A stretch of 64,000 nucleotides of DNA from WHSO01 sp963732875 (GCA_963732875.1 CAVTBD010000002.1:930001-994000), one strand, 5' to 3'; shown: positions 53,021-62,850, counted from the stretch's first letter. Notes: a model not told the origin generated them from the sequence alone. Translations and numbers: made by a program.

Positions 53021-55554
53021 AGGATTCGGCAGTCTTCCAGTGGGATCGCCACACCATCGAACTGCGGCATCACGCGTACCGTATAGTCCGTCGCCGGGCG
53101 GGCTTCCGGCACCCCTGCACGATAGGCGTAGCCGCTTGTTTCTCCCACCAGTTGCCGCACTCGCTTCATCTCCACTCGCTCTGGTGGACTACCGTCAGCG
53201 CCATTGGCATAAAGCTCGACCCGTACCGACTTGGGATCGAGGTCACCGAGATAGACATGCGCCTCAAATACATGCCGCTTACCGTCCGTCTCGACCTTCA
53301 CCTCGCCGAAGCGCAATGCAGGCCATTTCTGGTCCAGAGCGTGCCGCCAACCGAGGATATTCCCGCCGATCTTGCCTTTGTGGTCAGCCCGGGCGCGGTA
53401 AGTCGATGCCGCTGGAAGGTAGTATCGTTCGGTATATTCGCGGACCGCGCGGTTGCTGGAAAAGCGCGGCGTCAAGCGCGCCATGCTCTCCCGCATCCGC
53501 GCCACCCACGCGCCAGGAATTCCTTGTTCGTCGCGGGTATAGAACTCGGGGATCACCTCGCGCTCGAGCAGATCGTAAAGCGCCTCGGCTTCGGCCGCGT
53601 CCCAGGCCGGATCGTCGTCATGTTCCTGACCATCCCCCAACGCCCACCCAACTTCCGGTGTGTAGGCTTCCGCCCACCAGCCGTCTAGTTCCGACAGATT
53701 AATGCCGCCATTGACGAGCACCTTCATGCCGCTGGTTCCACTCGCTTCCCAGGGACGGCGCGGCGTGTTGAGCCAAACATCCACCCCCTGCACTAGGTGC
53801 TCGGTCAGAAGCATGTCGTAGTCACTGAGGAAAATGACATGGGGACGCACCTCGGGCCGACGGATGAAACGTGTCCACTGCTGTATCAGAGCCTGGCCTT
53901 CCCGGTCCGCCGGATGGGCCTTGCCGGCCATGATGAGTTGCATCGGCCGCTGCGGATCGGTCAAAAGACGCAGCAATCGATCCCGGTCGTGCAACAGCAG
54001 GTTCGGTCTTTTGTATGTTGCAAAACGGCGGGCAAAGCCTAGCGTCAACGTATTGGGATCGAACAGATGCTTCGCACTGTCAACGGCTTCGGGCGACGCG
54101 CCTGACGCGGCCAGTTGCTTGGACAATCGATCGCGAGCGTATTCAACGAACGCTGTGCTGGCGGCCGTGCGAAATTGCCAGAGGTTGGCGTCGGAGACAC
54201 GGTGAATGTCCTGCTCCAGGGTTTCCATCGTCCCCAACCATCGATCCTTGCCACAGGACTCCGTCCAAAGATCGTCGGCCGCCGCCGAGTCCCAGCTCGG
54301 CACATGGATGCCATTGGTCACGTGTGCGACTGGAACTTCGTCCGCTGGCCAGCGGGGAAACAGCGGCTCAAACAAGTGCCGGCTTACCTTTCCGTGCAGT
54401 CGGCTCACGCCATTCACCGCCCCGCTTCCACGGATCGCCAGATAGGCCATATTGAAGTTCTCCGATGAATCATCGGGGTTCTGACGTCCCATGGCCAAGA
54501 AATCGTGGAGCCCAATGCCGAGCTGCTCCTGCGCGTACATACCCAGGCAATGCTCTACAAGCGCTGGAGCGAACCGGTCAAAGCCGGCGGCCACCGCCGT
54601 GTGGGTCGTGAAGATATTGCCTGCGCGCGTAACGGCCAGTGCCACCTCGAAGGACTGCCCGGTCGCCTGCATGAAACTCCGCGCGCGTTCCAGCACGGCA
54701 AGCGCCGCATGCCCTTCATTCAGGTGGCAAACTTCTGGCTCGATGCCGAGCGCGGCGAGCAACCGCCATCCGCCGATTCCAAGCACCAGCTCCTGCATCA
54801 GGCGCAGGTATGGCCCACCCCCGTAAAGCTCGCTGGTAATCCCCCGGTACGGTGGGTAGTTCGCCGCATCGTTGGCGTCCAGAAGGTAGAGCTTCACCCT
54901 GCCAACTTGGACCTGCCAAGCGCGCAACCAGATCGCGTGACCGGGTAGAGCGAGCTGAAGCCGCAACCACTCCCCGTTTGGGCGGCGCAACGGCGTAACC
55001 GGCAACTGGCCTGGGTCGTTATACGGGAAGAGGGCCTGTTGCGCGCCATCCTCACCGATCATCTGGCGAAAATAGCCTTGCTGGTAGAGCAATCCCACGC
55101 CAATGACCGGCACGCCCAGATCACTCGCGGCCTTGAGCTGATCGCCGGCAACATTACCCAGCCCACCCGAGTAGATGGGGAGAGCCTCGCTCAACATGAA
55201 TTCCATGCTGAAATATGCAACGCTACTCAGCGGAGATTGCGGGTAGGTTTGCTGAAACCAAGCGGGCGCCTCCGCAGTGTCCCGCCTGGCTTGCACCAGA
55301 TCGTCGATGTGTCCGCGGAAAGCCGAATCCGCCAAAACGCCCTGCAGCCTTTCCCGCGAGACCGTCTGCAAGACGGCCCAGGGGTTATGCGTGAGCCCCC
55401 ACAGCACTGAATCCAGCTGCCGCCACACTTGGTCAGTGGCATGATTCCACGACGAACGCATATCCAGGGCAAGCTCGGCCAGGGAATCGAATCCCTCCAC
55501 GTCTGCGGATACAAGACGCTCCTTGGCGTGACTGGTGGGCGTTTGTTCGCTCAT
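53008..55554 (-). CDS. glgP: Alpha-glucan (glycogen) phosphorylase, DUF3417-type
   Basis: The protein has 848 residues. The N-terminal DUF3417 segment (LAELALDMRSSWNHATDQVW) is characteristic of the AlfP/short glucan phosphorylases. MEFMLSEALPIYSGGLGNVAGD and VCHLNEGHAALAVLERA are glucan-site motifs, and EASGTSGMKVLVNGGINLSE contains the PLP-binding lysine. It releases glucose 1-phosphate from glycogen or maltodextrins, which the phosphoglucomutase next to it converts. It begins 42 bp after the pgm stop on the same strand. Confidence 0.92.
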   Translation of the reverse strand: MSEQTPTSHAKERLVSADVEGFDSLAELALDMRSSWNHATDQVWRQLDSVLWGLTHNPWAVLQTVSRERLQGVLADSAFRGHIDDLVQARRDTAEAPAWFQQTYPQSPLSSVAYFSMEFMLSEALPIYSGGLGNVAGDQLKAASDLGVPVIGVGLLYQQGYFRQMIGEDGAQQALFPYNDPGQLPVTPLRRPNGEWLRLQLALPGHAIWLRAWQVQVGRVKLYLLDANDAANYPPYRGITSELYGGGPYLRLMQELVLGIGGWRLLAALGIEPEVCHLNEGHAALAVLERARSFMQATGQSFEVALAVTRAGNIFTTHTAVAAGFDRFAPALVEHCLGMYAQEQLGIGLHDFLAMGRQNPDDSSENFNMAYLAIRGSGAVNGVSRLHGKVSRHLFEPLFPRWPADEVPVAHVTNGIHVPSWDSAAADDLWTESCGKDRWLGTMETLEQDIHRVSDANLWQFRTAASTAFVEYARDRLSKQLAASGASPEAVDSAKHLFDPNTLTLGFARRFATYKRPNLLLHDRDRLLRLLTDPQRPMQLIMAGKAHPADREGQALIQQWTRFIRRPEVRPHVIFLSDYDMLLTEHLVQGVDVWLNTPRRPWEASGTSGMKVLVNGGINLSELDGWWAEAYTPEVGWALGDGQEHDDDPAWDAAEAEALYDLLEREVIPEFYTRDEQGIPGAWVARMRESMARLTPRFSSNRAVREYTERYYLPAASTYRARADHKGKIGGNILGWRHALDQKWPALRFGEVKVETDGKRHVFEAHVYLGDLDPKSVRVELYANGADGSPPERVEMKRVRQLVGETSGYAYRAGVPEARPATDYTVRVMPQFDGVAIPLEDCRILWQR

Positions 55555-55595
55555 GGCCTTTCCTTGGGGTTCTTCCTGGACGCAATCTCCAGCTG

Positions 55596-57269
55596 TCACC
55601 TGGGCGCTGTCAGCGCCGCGTCGACGATGGCCTGTGCTTCGCTCAAAATATCGCGCAGATGATCCGCGCCCCGAAAACTCTCAGCATATATCTTGTAAAT
55701 GTTTTCTGTGCCGGATGGACGCGCCGCAAACCATCCAGTGGCAGCAACCACCTTCAGGCCGCCAATGGGCGCACCATTACCGGGAGCCAAAGTGAGGATG
55801 CTCTGTATTTTTTCTCCAGCCAGTTCTGCTGAGAGTATCTGCTGTGTCGAGAGCTGGGCCAGAATTCGCTTTTGCTCCGGCGTCGCTGGCGCTTCGACAC
55901 GATCGTAAACAGATTCGCCGAATTCGCTCGTAAGCTCGCGGTAGATTTCGCCGGGATCGCGCGCCATGCGCGCCGTCATCTCCGCCGAAAGCAAAGCCGG
56001 GACTACGCCGTCCTTATCTGTCGTCCAGACGCTGCCATCCATACGTATAAAGGACGCACCCGCACTTTCTTCCCCGCCAAATCCGAGCGAGCCGTCGAGC
56101 AAGCCAGCCACGAACCATTTGAAGCCGACCGGCACCTCGTAAAGCTTCCGGCCGAGCTTCGCCGCGACGCGATCGATCATCTGGCTGCTTACGATCGTCT
56201 TGCCGACCGCCGCATTCTTGTTCCACTTGGGTCGATGCTGAAAGAGGTAGAAAATGGCGACTGAAAGGAAATGGTTGGGCGCCAGCAACCCCGCGTTTCC
56301 AGTGACGATCCCATGCCGATCATGATCGGTGTCGCAAGCAAAGGCGATGTCGAAGCGATCCTTCAGATCGATCAACTTCTGCATGGCGTAGCGCGAGGAC
56401 GGGTCCATGCGAATACGGCCATCCCAATCCACCGTCATGAACCGAAAGGTCGGATCGACCACTTCGCTCACAACCGTAAGATTCAAACCATAACGCTCGG
56501 CAATCGGGTGCCAATAATGAACTCCGGCACCACCAAGCGGATCTACGCCCATGCTGATGTTTGCACCGCGGATTGCTTCCATGTCGATAACTTGGTCGAG
56601 GTCGCGCACATAAGCGTTGAGATAGTCGTGCTGATGGGTCGTGGAGGCGCGCAGAGCTCGCTCGTAAGGGATTCTTTTTACGCCCTGAAGACAGCCCTCC
56701 AGAAACGCGTTCGCCCGGGCTTCGATCCATTGGGTGACGTCCGTATCCGCCGGCCCGCCGTTGGGCGGGTTGTACTTGAAGCCGCCATCCTCCGGTGGAT
56801 TGTGCGAAGGGGTAATGACAATGCCGTCGGCAAATCCTTTGTCGCGGCCGCGGTTATAAGTAAGGATCGCATGTGAAATTGCGGGGGTAGGGGTATATTC
56901 GTCCTTCTCGGCGATCATGACCTCCACGCCATTGGCCGCCAGCACTTCTAGCGCGCTGGCACAAGCCGGGGTGGAAAGCGCATGGGTGTCGATACCGAGG
57001 AAAAGTGGACCATCGATGCCCTGCTGTTTCCGGTATGCACAAATTGCCTGGCTGATCGCGAGGACGTGCCACTCGTTGAAGGTCCTGTCAAACGCCGAGC
57101 CGCGATGCCCCGAGGTGCCGAATGCTACCCTTTGACCGGGCTCCGACGATTCCGGGATCTCCGAGTAGTAGGCGGTGACAAGTTTCGATACGTCGATCAG
57201 CATTGACGGGTCAGCGGGAAGCCCCGCCAGCGGGCTTATTTTTATCCCCATACCTTCAATGACAGTCAT
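55596..57269 (-). CDS. pgm: Alpha-D-glucose phosphate-specific phosphoglucomutase
   Basis: The protein has 557 residues (551 from the inner ATG at 57251). FGTSGHRGSAFDRTFNEWH is the N-terminal motif, VITPSHNPPEDGGFKYNPPN carries the phosphoserine, AFACDTDHDRHGIVTG the magnesium ligands, and GGEESAGASFIRMDG the sugar-binding loop. It interconverts glucose 1-phosphate and glucose 6-phosphate. Its start overlaps the transketolase stop by four bases (ATGA), so the genes are co-translated. Confidence 0.94.
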   Translation of the reverse strand: MTVIEGMGIKISPLAGLPADPSMLIDVSKLVTAYYSEIPESSEPGQRVAFGTSGHRGSAFDRTFNEWHVLAISQAICAYRKQQGIDGPLFLGIDTHALSTPACASALEVLAANGVEVMIAEKDEYTPTPAISHAILTYNRGRDKGFADGIVITPSHNPPEDGGFKYNPPNGGPADTDVTQWIEARANAFLEGCLQGVKRIPYERALRASTTHQHDYLNAYVRDLDQVIDMEAIRGANISMGVDPLGGAGVHYWHPIAERYGLNLTVVSEVVDPTFRFMTVDWDGRIRMDPSSRYAMQKLIDLKDRFDIAFACDTDHDRHGIVTGNAGLLAPNHFLSVAIFYLFQHRPKWNKNAAVGKTIVSSQMIDRVAAKLGRKLYEVPVGFKWFVAGLLDGSLGFGGEESAGASFIRMDGSVWTTDKDGVVPALLSAEMTARMARDPGEIYRELTSEFGESVYDRVEAPATPEQKRILAQLSTQQILSAELAGEKIQSILTLAPGNGAPIGGLKVVAATGWFAARPSGTENIYKIYAESFRGADHLRDILSEAQAIVDAALTAPR

Positions 57270-59389
57270 TCTGTGACTCTGGTGATCCGATCGGCGCCAC
57301 CACGTGGTTGCTTTGAGGCGTGGTGTGCAATCTGTTCCTTGGCGGCGGCGACAATGTGAGTCGGTTCGAACCCGAAATGCTGCTCAACGACCTTCATTGG
57401 TGCGGACAATCCGAAGGTATGCAGGCCAAGAACGGCTCCGTCTATACCGGTATAGCGTTCCCAGCCGAAGGTGGAAGCCTCTTCAACGGCAACGCGTGCC
57501 CTTATCTCTGGCGGTAGCACGCTGTCGCGATATTCGCGGCTCTGTGTCTCGAACAGTTCCCACGACGGCATACTTATCACACGGGCTCTGATCCCGTCCG
57601 ACTTCATCTGTTCATAGGCTGCAATACAGAGCGACACTTCGCTTCCGGTCGCCAACAACAACACATCGGGTCGGTGGTCCTCATCATCGGTCAGCGTGTA
57701 AGCGCCGCGAGACACGCCACTCGCCGACGCATAACGGGTTCGGTCCAAAGTCTCGACAGCCTGCCGTGTCAGCACCAGGCTGATAGGCCGATCCTTCACA
57801 CGCATGATCACGCGCCACGCCTCGACGACCTCGTTGGCGTCGGCTGGGCGCAAAACAATCATGCCGGGCATCGCGCGGAACGATGCGAGTTGTTCGATGG
57901 GCTGGTGGGTGGGCCCATCCTCCCCCATGCTGATTGAGTCGTGTGTCCAGACGTAGATAACCGGGAGATCCATCATCGCGCTGAGCCGCAATGCGGCGCG
58001 GCAGTAATCCGAAAAAATCAGGAAGCTCGCGGCAAACGGCCGCAGCTTCGAGAGACACAGCCCGTTAGCGATTGCACACATCGCATGCTCGCGAATTCCG
58101 AAGTGGAAGTTGCGTCCGCGGTAGTCACCGTCCTCGCCGTGCGGCTGAAACTCGCCAGCAAAATCAAAGCTCAAGTGAGTTTTGGTCGATGGAGCCAAAT
58201 CCGCCGCGCCACCAAGCAACCATGGCATTTTAAGCGCAATGGCGTTCAGCACCTCGCCCGACGAGTCGCGCGTCGCCATGCCCTTCGCATCCGTCGAAAA
58301 CGCCGAGAGCGTGTTGTCCCAACCGTCAGGCAGGTCCCGGCGCTGCATCCTATCCATCTGACCGGCAAGATCCGGGTACTGTCGGCGATAAGCCGCGAAC
58401 AATTCCTCCCAGGCAGCGTGTGCGCTTGCTCCGCGCCGCCCGAACCGCTCATCGAAATGTGCCGTGACTCCGTTGGGGATAAGGAACCGAGCGTCAGGAT
58501 CCCAGCCATAGAATTCCTTTGCAAGTCGCGCCTCTTGAACTCCTAGCGGTTCGCCGTGGGCCGCGCTCGCATCTTGTTTGTGAGGGGCTCCATAGCCAAT
58601 GTGGCTCTGAACGATGATCAGAGTAGGCCGATCATCAGTGTCGAGAAAAGTTTGATAACTGCGCGTCAACAACTCCAGGTCGTTGGCGTTGTCGACGCAC
58701 GCGACGTTCCAACCGTAACTAGAAAAGCGCGCGGCCACATCCTCTGTAAAGGTAATACGTGTCGAGCCTTCGATCGTGATGTGGTTGTCATCGTATATCC
58801 AACAGAGATTGGAAAGTTTGAGGTGGCCGGCAATGGATGCTGCCTCCGCGCTAATCCCTTCCATCATATCGCCATCGCCGCACAGGGCGTAGACGTTGTG
58901 GTCGAACAGAGGGTACCCAGGACGGTTGTAAGTTGCCGCCAGCCATCGCTGCGCAATCGCCATGCCGACGCTAGTCGCCACCCCTTGCCCGAGCGGGCCC
59001 GTGGTCGCCTCCACACCCGAGGTCCAGCCGTATTCCGGGTGCCCCGTGCAACGACTGCCGGCCTGACGAAAGCCCTTGATATCGTCGAGCGTCACCGCAA
59101 GGCCACCGGGCCGTCCGCAGGATGGATTGGACACCTTCACGCTGCAGAGATGAAGCAGACTATAGAGTAGCGCCGATGCGTGGCCGGCGGAGAGGACAAA
59201 ACGGTCGCGATTCGGCCAGTCTGGGGCTTCCGGATCATAACGCAGAAAGCGTTGCCACAGGCAGTAGACTGCCGGCGCGGCGTCCATTGGTGTGCCCGGA
59301 TGACCGGATCGCGCCTTTTCAATCGCGTCGATAGACAGCGTGCGAAGGGTGTTAATGCAAAGCTGGTCCAGTTGCGTCTGGTCTATCAT
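57266..59389 (-). CDS. tkt: Transketolase
   Basis: The protein has 707 residues, above the usual 660 or so. SGHPGTPMDAAPAVYCLWQR, GPLGQGVATSVGMAIAQRWL and LCGDGDMMEGISAEAASIAG are thiamine-diphosphate sites; FGIREHAMCAIANGLCLSKL and YVWTHDSISMGEDGPTHQPI the pyrimidine domain. It moves two-carbon units between pentose, triose, tetrose and hexose phosphates. A remnant of a second transketolase lies at 38894. It is followed by pgm and, upstream, transaldolase on the same strand. Confidence 0.95.
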   Translation of the reverse strand: MIDQTQLDQLCINTLRTLSIDAIEKARSGHPGTPMDAAPAVYCLWQRFLRYDPEAPDWPNRDRFVLSAGHASALLYSLLHLCSVKVSNPSCGRPGGLAVTLDDIKGFRQAGSRCTGHPEYGWTSGVEATTGPLGQGVATSVGMAIAQRWLAATYNRPGYPLFDHNVYALCGDGDMMEGISAEAASIAGHLKLSNLCWIYDDNHITIEGSTRITFTEDVAARFSSYGWNVACVDNANDLELLTRSYQTFLDTDDRPTLIIVQSHIGYGAPHKQDASAAHGEPLGVQEARLAKEFYGWDPDARFLIPNGVTAHFDERFGRRGASAHAAWEELFAAYRRQYPDLAGQMDRMQRRDLPDGWDNTLSAFSTDAKGMATRDSSGEVLNAIALKMPWLLGGAADLAPSTKTHLSFDFAGEFQPHGEDGDYRGRNFHFGIREHAMCAIANGLCLSKLRPFAASFLIFSDYCRAALRLSAMMDLPVIYVWTHDSISMGEDGPTHQPIEQLASFRAMPGMIVLRPADANEVVEAWRVIMRVKDRPISLVLTRQAVETLDRTRYASASGVSRGAYTLTDDEDHRPDVLLLATGSEVSLCIAAYEQMKSDGIRARVISMPSWELFETQSREYRDSVLPPEIRARVAVEEASTFGWERYTGIDGAVLGLHTFGLSAPMKVVEQHFGFEPTHIVAAAKEQIAHHASKQPRGGADRITRVTE

Positions 59390-59502
59390 GATTTTCGTCC
59401 TAGCATTTGCACTTCAACTTCTTTTTCCAGCGCCGATGGTAACGCCCGACAAGTCCATTGATGGAATTGTCCTGCGCGATGACCGGCTCGCCCCCACTTC
59501 CC

Positions 59503-60594
59503 TTATGCGCGACCGGAGGCAGTGAGTAGGGCGCTCTTTGAAGCGATCTGAACCATCAGATCTTTCCAGGACTCGACGAAGGAGCGTGCACCCGCCTGCT
59601 GAAGATCGGCGGCGAGCCTTGCGTTATTCACCCCGGTCCGCGCGAAGTCCCGGAGCACCAATTCGGCGTCGCCACCATCGACGGGTAATTCCCCCGCCAC
59701 CTTGCCGTGATCGGCGAAAGCGAGCAGGGTTTTCTCGGGCATAGTGTTGATAGTGCCGGAGGCCGCGAGGGCCTCGATGTAGAGGGTGTCCAGGGCGTCG
59801 GGATCCTTGGTCCCGGTGCTGGCCCAGAGCAGCCTTTGCGATAGGGCTCCGGCACCGACGAGCTTCCGCCAACGAGGCGAGCCGAGCAGTTCCCGATAGG
59901 CCTTGTATGTGCGCCTGGCGATAGCGATGCCCAGCCGATTCCGAAGTGGCTCCGGCACCTTGTCGGCGACTGCCACATCCCAGCGGCTCACAAATATCGA
60001 CGCGACAGAATGGACCTTCGGATCGAGACCCTCGGCGATACGCCTTTCGATGCCGCGCATATACGCCTCGGCAGCCGCGACGTAATGCTCGCGCGAAAAC
60101 AGCAACGTAACATTTACCGGAACACCAGCGAAGATTGCCTCCTCGATCGCGACAATGCCTTCGTGGGTTCCGGGGATCTTGATGAAAAGATTAGGGCGCT
60201 TCGCACGCTCATGAAGCTCCACAGCTGCCTTAATGGTCCCGACGGTGTCGTTCGCCAGCAAGGGAGACACCTCCAGCGACACCCAGCCGTCGACCGCGCC
60301 GGTAGCGTCATGCACCGGGCGGAATAGATCAGCGGCTCGGGTCAAGTCCTCCAGGGCAAGGTCAAAGAACAACGCCTCGTCGGATTTTCCTGCAGCGGTC
60401 TTCAAACGGATGGCGTTGTCATAGAAATCCGAATTCTTGATGGCGTTGTCAAAGATTGTTGGGTTGGAGGTCAGCCCGGTAATTAAAAGCTCATCGATGT
60501 AACGACTCAGCGTGCCGCTCGTCAGCAGGCCACGAGTGATGTTGTCGAGCCATAGGCTCTGACCGAGATCATGCAGTTCTCGGGTCGCCTTCAT
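59503..60594 (-). CDS. tal: Transaldolase
   Basis: The protein has 363 residues, the long actinobacterial/cyanobacterial type. LGQSLWLDNITRGLLTSGTL at the N terminus, GLTSNPTIFDNAI with the key Asn, VSLEVSPLLANDT, and NLFIKIPGTHEGIVAIEEAI with the Schiff-base lysine are all present. It transfers dihydroxyacetone units between sedoheptulose 7-phosphate and glyceraldehyde 3-phosphate. It is the first gene of the tal-tkt-pgm-glgP block, with 113 bp before tkt. Confidence 0.94.
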   Translation of the reverse strand: MKATRELHDLGQSLWLDNITRGLLTSGTLSRYIDELLITGLTSNPTIFDNAIKNSDFYDNAIRLKTAAGKSDEALFFDLALEDLTRAADLFRPVHDATGAVDGWVSLEVSPLLANDTVGTIKAAVELHERAKRPNLFIKIPGTHEGIVAIEEAIFAGVPVNVTLLFSREHYVAAAEAYMRGIERRIAEGLDPKVHSVASIFVSRWDVAVADKVPEPLRNRLGIAIARRTYKAYRELLGSPRWRKLVGAGALSQRLLWASTGTKDPDALDTLYIEALAASGTINTMPEKTLLAFADHGKVAGELPVDGGDAELVLRDFARTGVNNARLAADLQQAGARSFVESWKDLMVQIASKSALLTASGRA

Positions 60595-60919
60595 AATATC
60601 TCCTATTCCGTATCGAGAAGGTCCGCCAAATCATAGGCAGCCAACTCACCCACGCGTTCGATTGTTATGTCGACGGGCGCATGGCGGACATACATCATCA
60701 CCGTGAGACGGACCACAACGGGCGAACTGTTGAAATAGCGGAAGGGATTTTTCATCCACCAAGGCTACGACCAGCCCTCGCCCGCCCCCGGCCGATCAGT
60801 CTGACAATGCCCTTTGAAGCACCTATCGGAGGCAGGCCACTCGCGTATAAAGCAGCTGACGAACAGTATGCTTGAGCGTACTAACTAGTCGACTTGTGGA
60901 TTCTACGTATTCCGCTGAG
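60595..60919. other. Intergenic region with IS6-family remnant upstream of tal
   Basis: Besides the IS fragment at 60678-60813, the stretch has only unremarkable sequence. The promoter for tal and the block behind it should lie just above 60595. Confidence 0.4.
60678..60813 (-). mobile_element. IS6-family remnant, one end only
   Basis: It resembles the right part of the IS at 60920-61724 and ends with the inverted repeat GTCTGACAATGCC. Only the first residues of a transposase can be read, and its left end is missing. Confidence 0.7.
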
Positions 60920-61724
60920 GGTGCTGTCAGTCTAAAACGAACTTGTCTCAGAATGCTGGTGGACGACGCCTTCAGGCCGCAATCTGACGCCACTCGGCTA
61001 GGGCGGCAGAGCGGTTCATTTTGAAGTCATCCCGGTTGGTAAGGTGCCGGTCCAGGTTGAAGTGGTTGTGGATCGAAGCGTGAACGGAAGCAAACTTTTG
61101 CAGGGTCTTGATGTCCCTGAATTGGGCCATGGCCCCTTCCCGTCTTCGGAACGGCTGGTGTGAGTTTTCGGCTCGATTATTGAGCCAGCGGCCACATTCC
61201 TGGCGGTCCGATACGCCGATGACCTTCATGGCTGCCCAGTAGGATGGGAGCCGGGCCGTCACGATCGCATGTGGCTCACCGTAGCGCTTCATTGCGGCCT
61301 TCAAAAACCTTAGTGCTGCCTTGCGATCTCGGCGTTTCGTAGCAAAAACCTCGAGCACCTCCCCCTCGTGATCCACGGCCCGCCAAAGGTAATGGGTCTT
61401 GCCGTTAATGCGGACAAACACCTCATCCAGGTGCCAGCGCCAGTGTGAATAGCACCCCTTCCGAATTCGACGCTTGCGAATCTCTGCAGCGAACATCGGA
61501 CCAAACCGATTCCACCAGAACCGCACGGTCTCGTGGCAGATGTCGATGCCACGCTCAAACAGCAGGTCCTCGACCTGTCGCAGAGACAGCGGATAGCGGA
61601 CATACATCATCACCGTGAGGCGAATCACCTCCGGTGAACTATTGAAATAGCGAAAGGGATTTCTCATCCAACGAGGCTACGAGCCTGCCCCCTTGGCTTC
61701 AACCCCGTTTAGTCTGACAATGCC
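60920..61724 (-). mobile_element. IS6-family insertion sequence, complete in length
   Basis: The element is about 805 bp, normal for IS6. The ends read GGTGCTGTCAGTCTAAAACG on the left and, reversed, GGCATTGTCAGACTAAACGG on the right, imperfect inverted repeats. No target-site duplication is seen (TCCGCTGAG against ATATGAGT). It encodes one transposase. Confidence 0.8.
60972..61667 (-). CDS. IS6-family transposase with a lost catalytic aspartate
   Basis: The protein has 231 residues, full length for the family. CHETVRFWWNRFGPMFAAEI, HWRWHLDEVFVRINGKTHYL (first Asp) and RWLNNRAENSHQPFRRREGA (Glu) are typical of IS6/IS26. The second Asp, normally in TDKLRSY or similar, is replaced: IVTARLPSYWAAM has alanine, from GCC in place of GAC. 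The enzyme is therefore probably inactive. Fragments of related elements flank it on both sides. Confidence 0.85.
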   Translation of the reverse strand: MRNPFRYFNSSPEVIRLTVMMYVRYPLSLRQVEDLLFERGIDICHETVRFWWNRFGPMFAAEIRKRRIRKGCYSHWRWHLDEVFVRINGKTHYLWRAVDHEGEVLEVFATKRRDRKAALRFLKAAMKRYGEPHAIVTARLPSYWAAMKVIGVSDRQECGRWLNNRAENSHQPFRRREGAMAQFRDIKTLQKFASVHASIHNHFNLDRHLTNRDDFKMNRSAALAEWRQIAA

Positions 61725-61743
61725 ATATGAGTGGCTTTGAACA

Positions 61744-61999
61744 CGACGCTTCCGGATCTCGGCGGCGAACATGGGACCGAACCTGTTCCACCAGAACCGC
61801 ACCGTCTCGTGGCAGATGTCGATGCCACGCTCGAACAGAAGATCCTAGACCTGGCGCAGAGACAGCGGATAACGGACATACATCATCACCGTCAGGCGGA
61901 TGATCTCCGGTGATGAGTTGTAATAAAGGAACGGATTTCTCATCCGTTGAGGCTACGACCAGGCCTTCCCCGTCTCAAGCCCGTTTAGTCTGACAATGC
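61744..61999 (-). pseudogene. IS6-family transposase fragment
   Basis: It carries the N-terminal third of the transposase in the same orientation as the complete copy, and ends with the inverted repeat AGTCTGACAATGC. The frame is broken by a TAG within the QV-DLLFERGI segment. The C-terminal two thirds are absent. Confidence 0.75.
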
Positions 62000-62013
62000 T
62001 CCTTGGCCTCATC

Positions 62014-62538
62014 TTACTTCACGCTAATGCAGGTGCAGGCGGCAAGATGCGCCACCTTGTGCGACACGCTGCCTACGACCAGTCCTTTCAAGGTGCCGAG
62101 CCCTCGGCTACCCATGACGATGGCGTCAACCATTTCTCGCTCGGCCGTCGCCAAGATCGAGGCGGCGGCGTCGCCGACCACGATCACCGTCTTGACTTTG
62201 CTGACGCCTTGATCGACCGCATCCTGTTTGGCATCGACGACGATGCGCTCGGCTAATTCCGCCCGGATACGCGAAGCGGCGAGTGTATGCTCGGATTCCA
62301 GCAACACCGGCCCTGCCTCGGGCACCAGCATCGGCCCGGGATCGGGCGCCGCGAGGCCGCTGAGATCGAGCCCTTTTTTCATTGCGAGCTGGCGCAGCGA
62401 TGACGTTAGCGGCGCACCGTCGACGGCGGAAAGAAAGATCAATTCCGCTCCGTAGCGTTGCGCCAAATCGGCGCCAAGACGTTGGGCTTTCTCGGCATGC
62501 GGGGAGCCGTCGGTTGCGACGAGAATCCTAGTGAACAT
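62014..62538 (-). CDS. Universal stress protein (UspA family)
   Basis: The protein has 174 residues. FTRILVATDGSPHAEKAQRL opens the domain and VVGDAAASILATAEREMVDA leads into IVMGSRGLGTLKGLVVGSVS, the G-x2-G-x9-G-S/T motif that binds ATP in many Usp proteins. It may help cells survive energy stress or anaerobiosis, in line with the fermentative genes of the island. It lies between IS fragments near the island's right end, transcribed on its own. Confidence 0.9.
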   Translation of the reverse strand: MFTRILVATDGSPHAEKAQRLGADLAQRYGAELIFLSAVDGAPLTSSLRQLAMKKGLDLSGLAAPDPGPMLVPEAGPVLLESEHTLAASRIRAELAERIVVDAKQDAVDQGVSKVKTVIVVGDAAASILATAEREMVDAIVMGSRGLGTLKGLVVGSVSHKVAHLAACTCISVK

Positions 62539-62636
62539 CCACGCCTCCACTTTTTTCGTTGTTAAATTAGATGCCGCCCCGTTGGATTCTTTCAAATGTT
62601 CTGTACCCCTTCAAGGGAGCAAAACAGTATCGCGGT

Positions 62637-62789
62637 GGTGCTGTCAGTCTAATACGAACTGATCTCAGAGTGTCACGTCACACCGCCCGTCACCTCGGGC
62701 GAACTGTTGAAATAGCGGAATGGATTCTTCATCCGAGGAGGCTACGATCAACCCCTCCCCGCCTCTAGCCCGTTTAGTCTGACAAAGCC
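62637..62789. mobile_element. MITE-like internal deletion derivative of the IS6 element
   Basis: It has both ends of the IS, GGTGCTGTCAGTCT on the left and CGTTTAGTCTGACAAAGCC on the right, but is only about 153 bp. The inside retains only the last bases of the transposase 5' region. It could be moved in trans by an active relative. Confidence 0.7.
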
Positions 62790-62850
62790 CAATCTCGAAC
62801 GCTGTCTGTCTTTGATTTGACGCCGTTCTGCCTGCCACCGACTTAACGTG

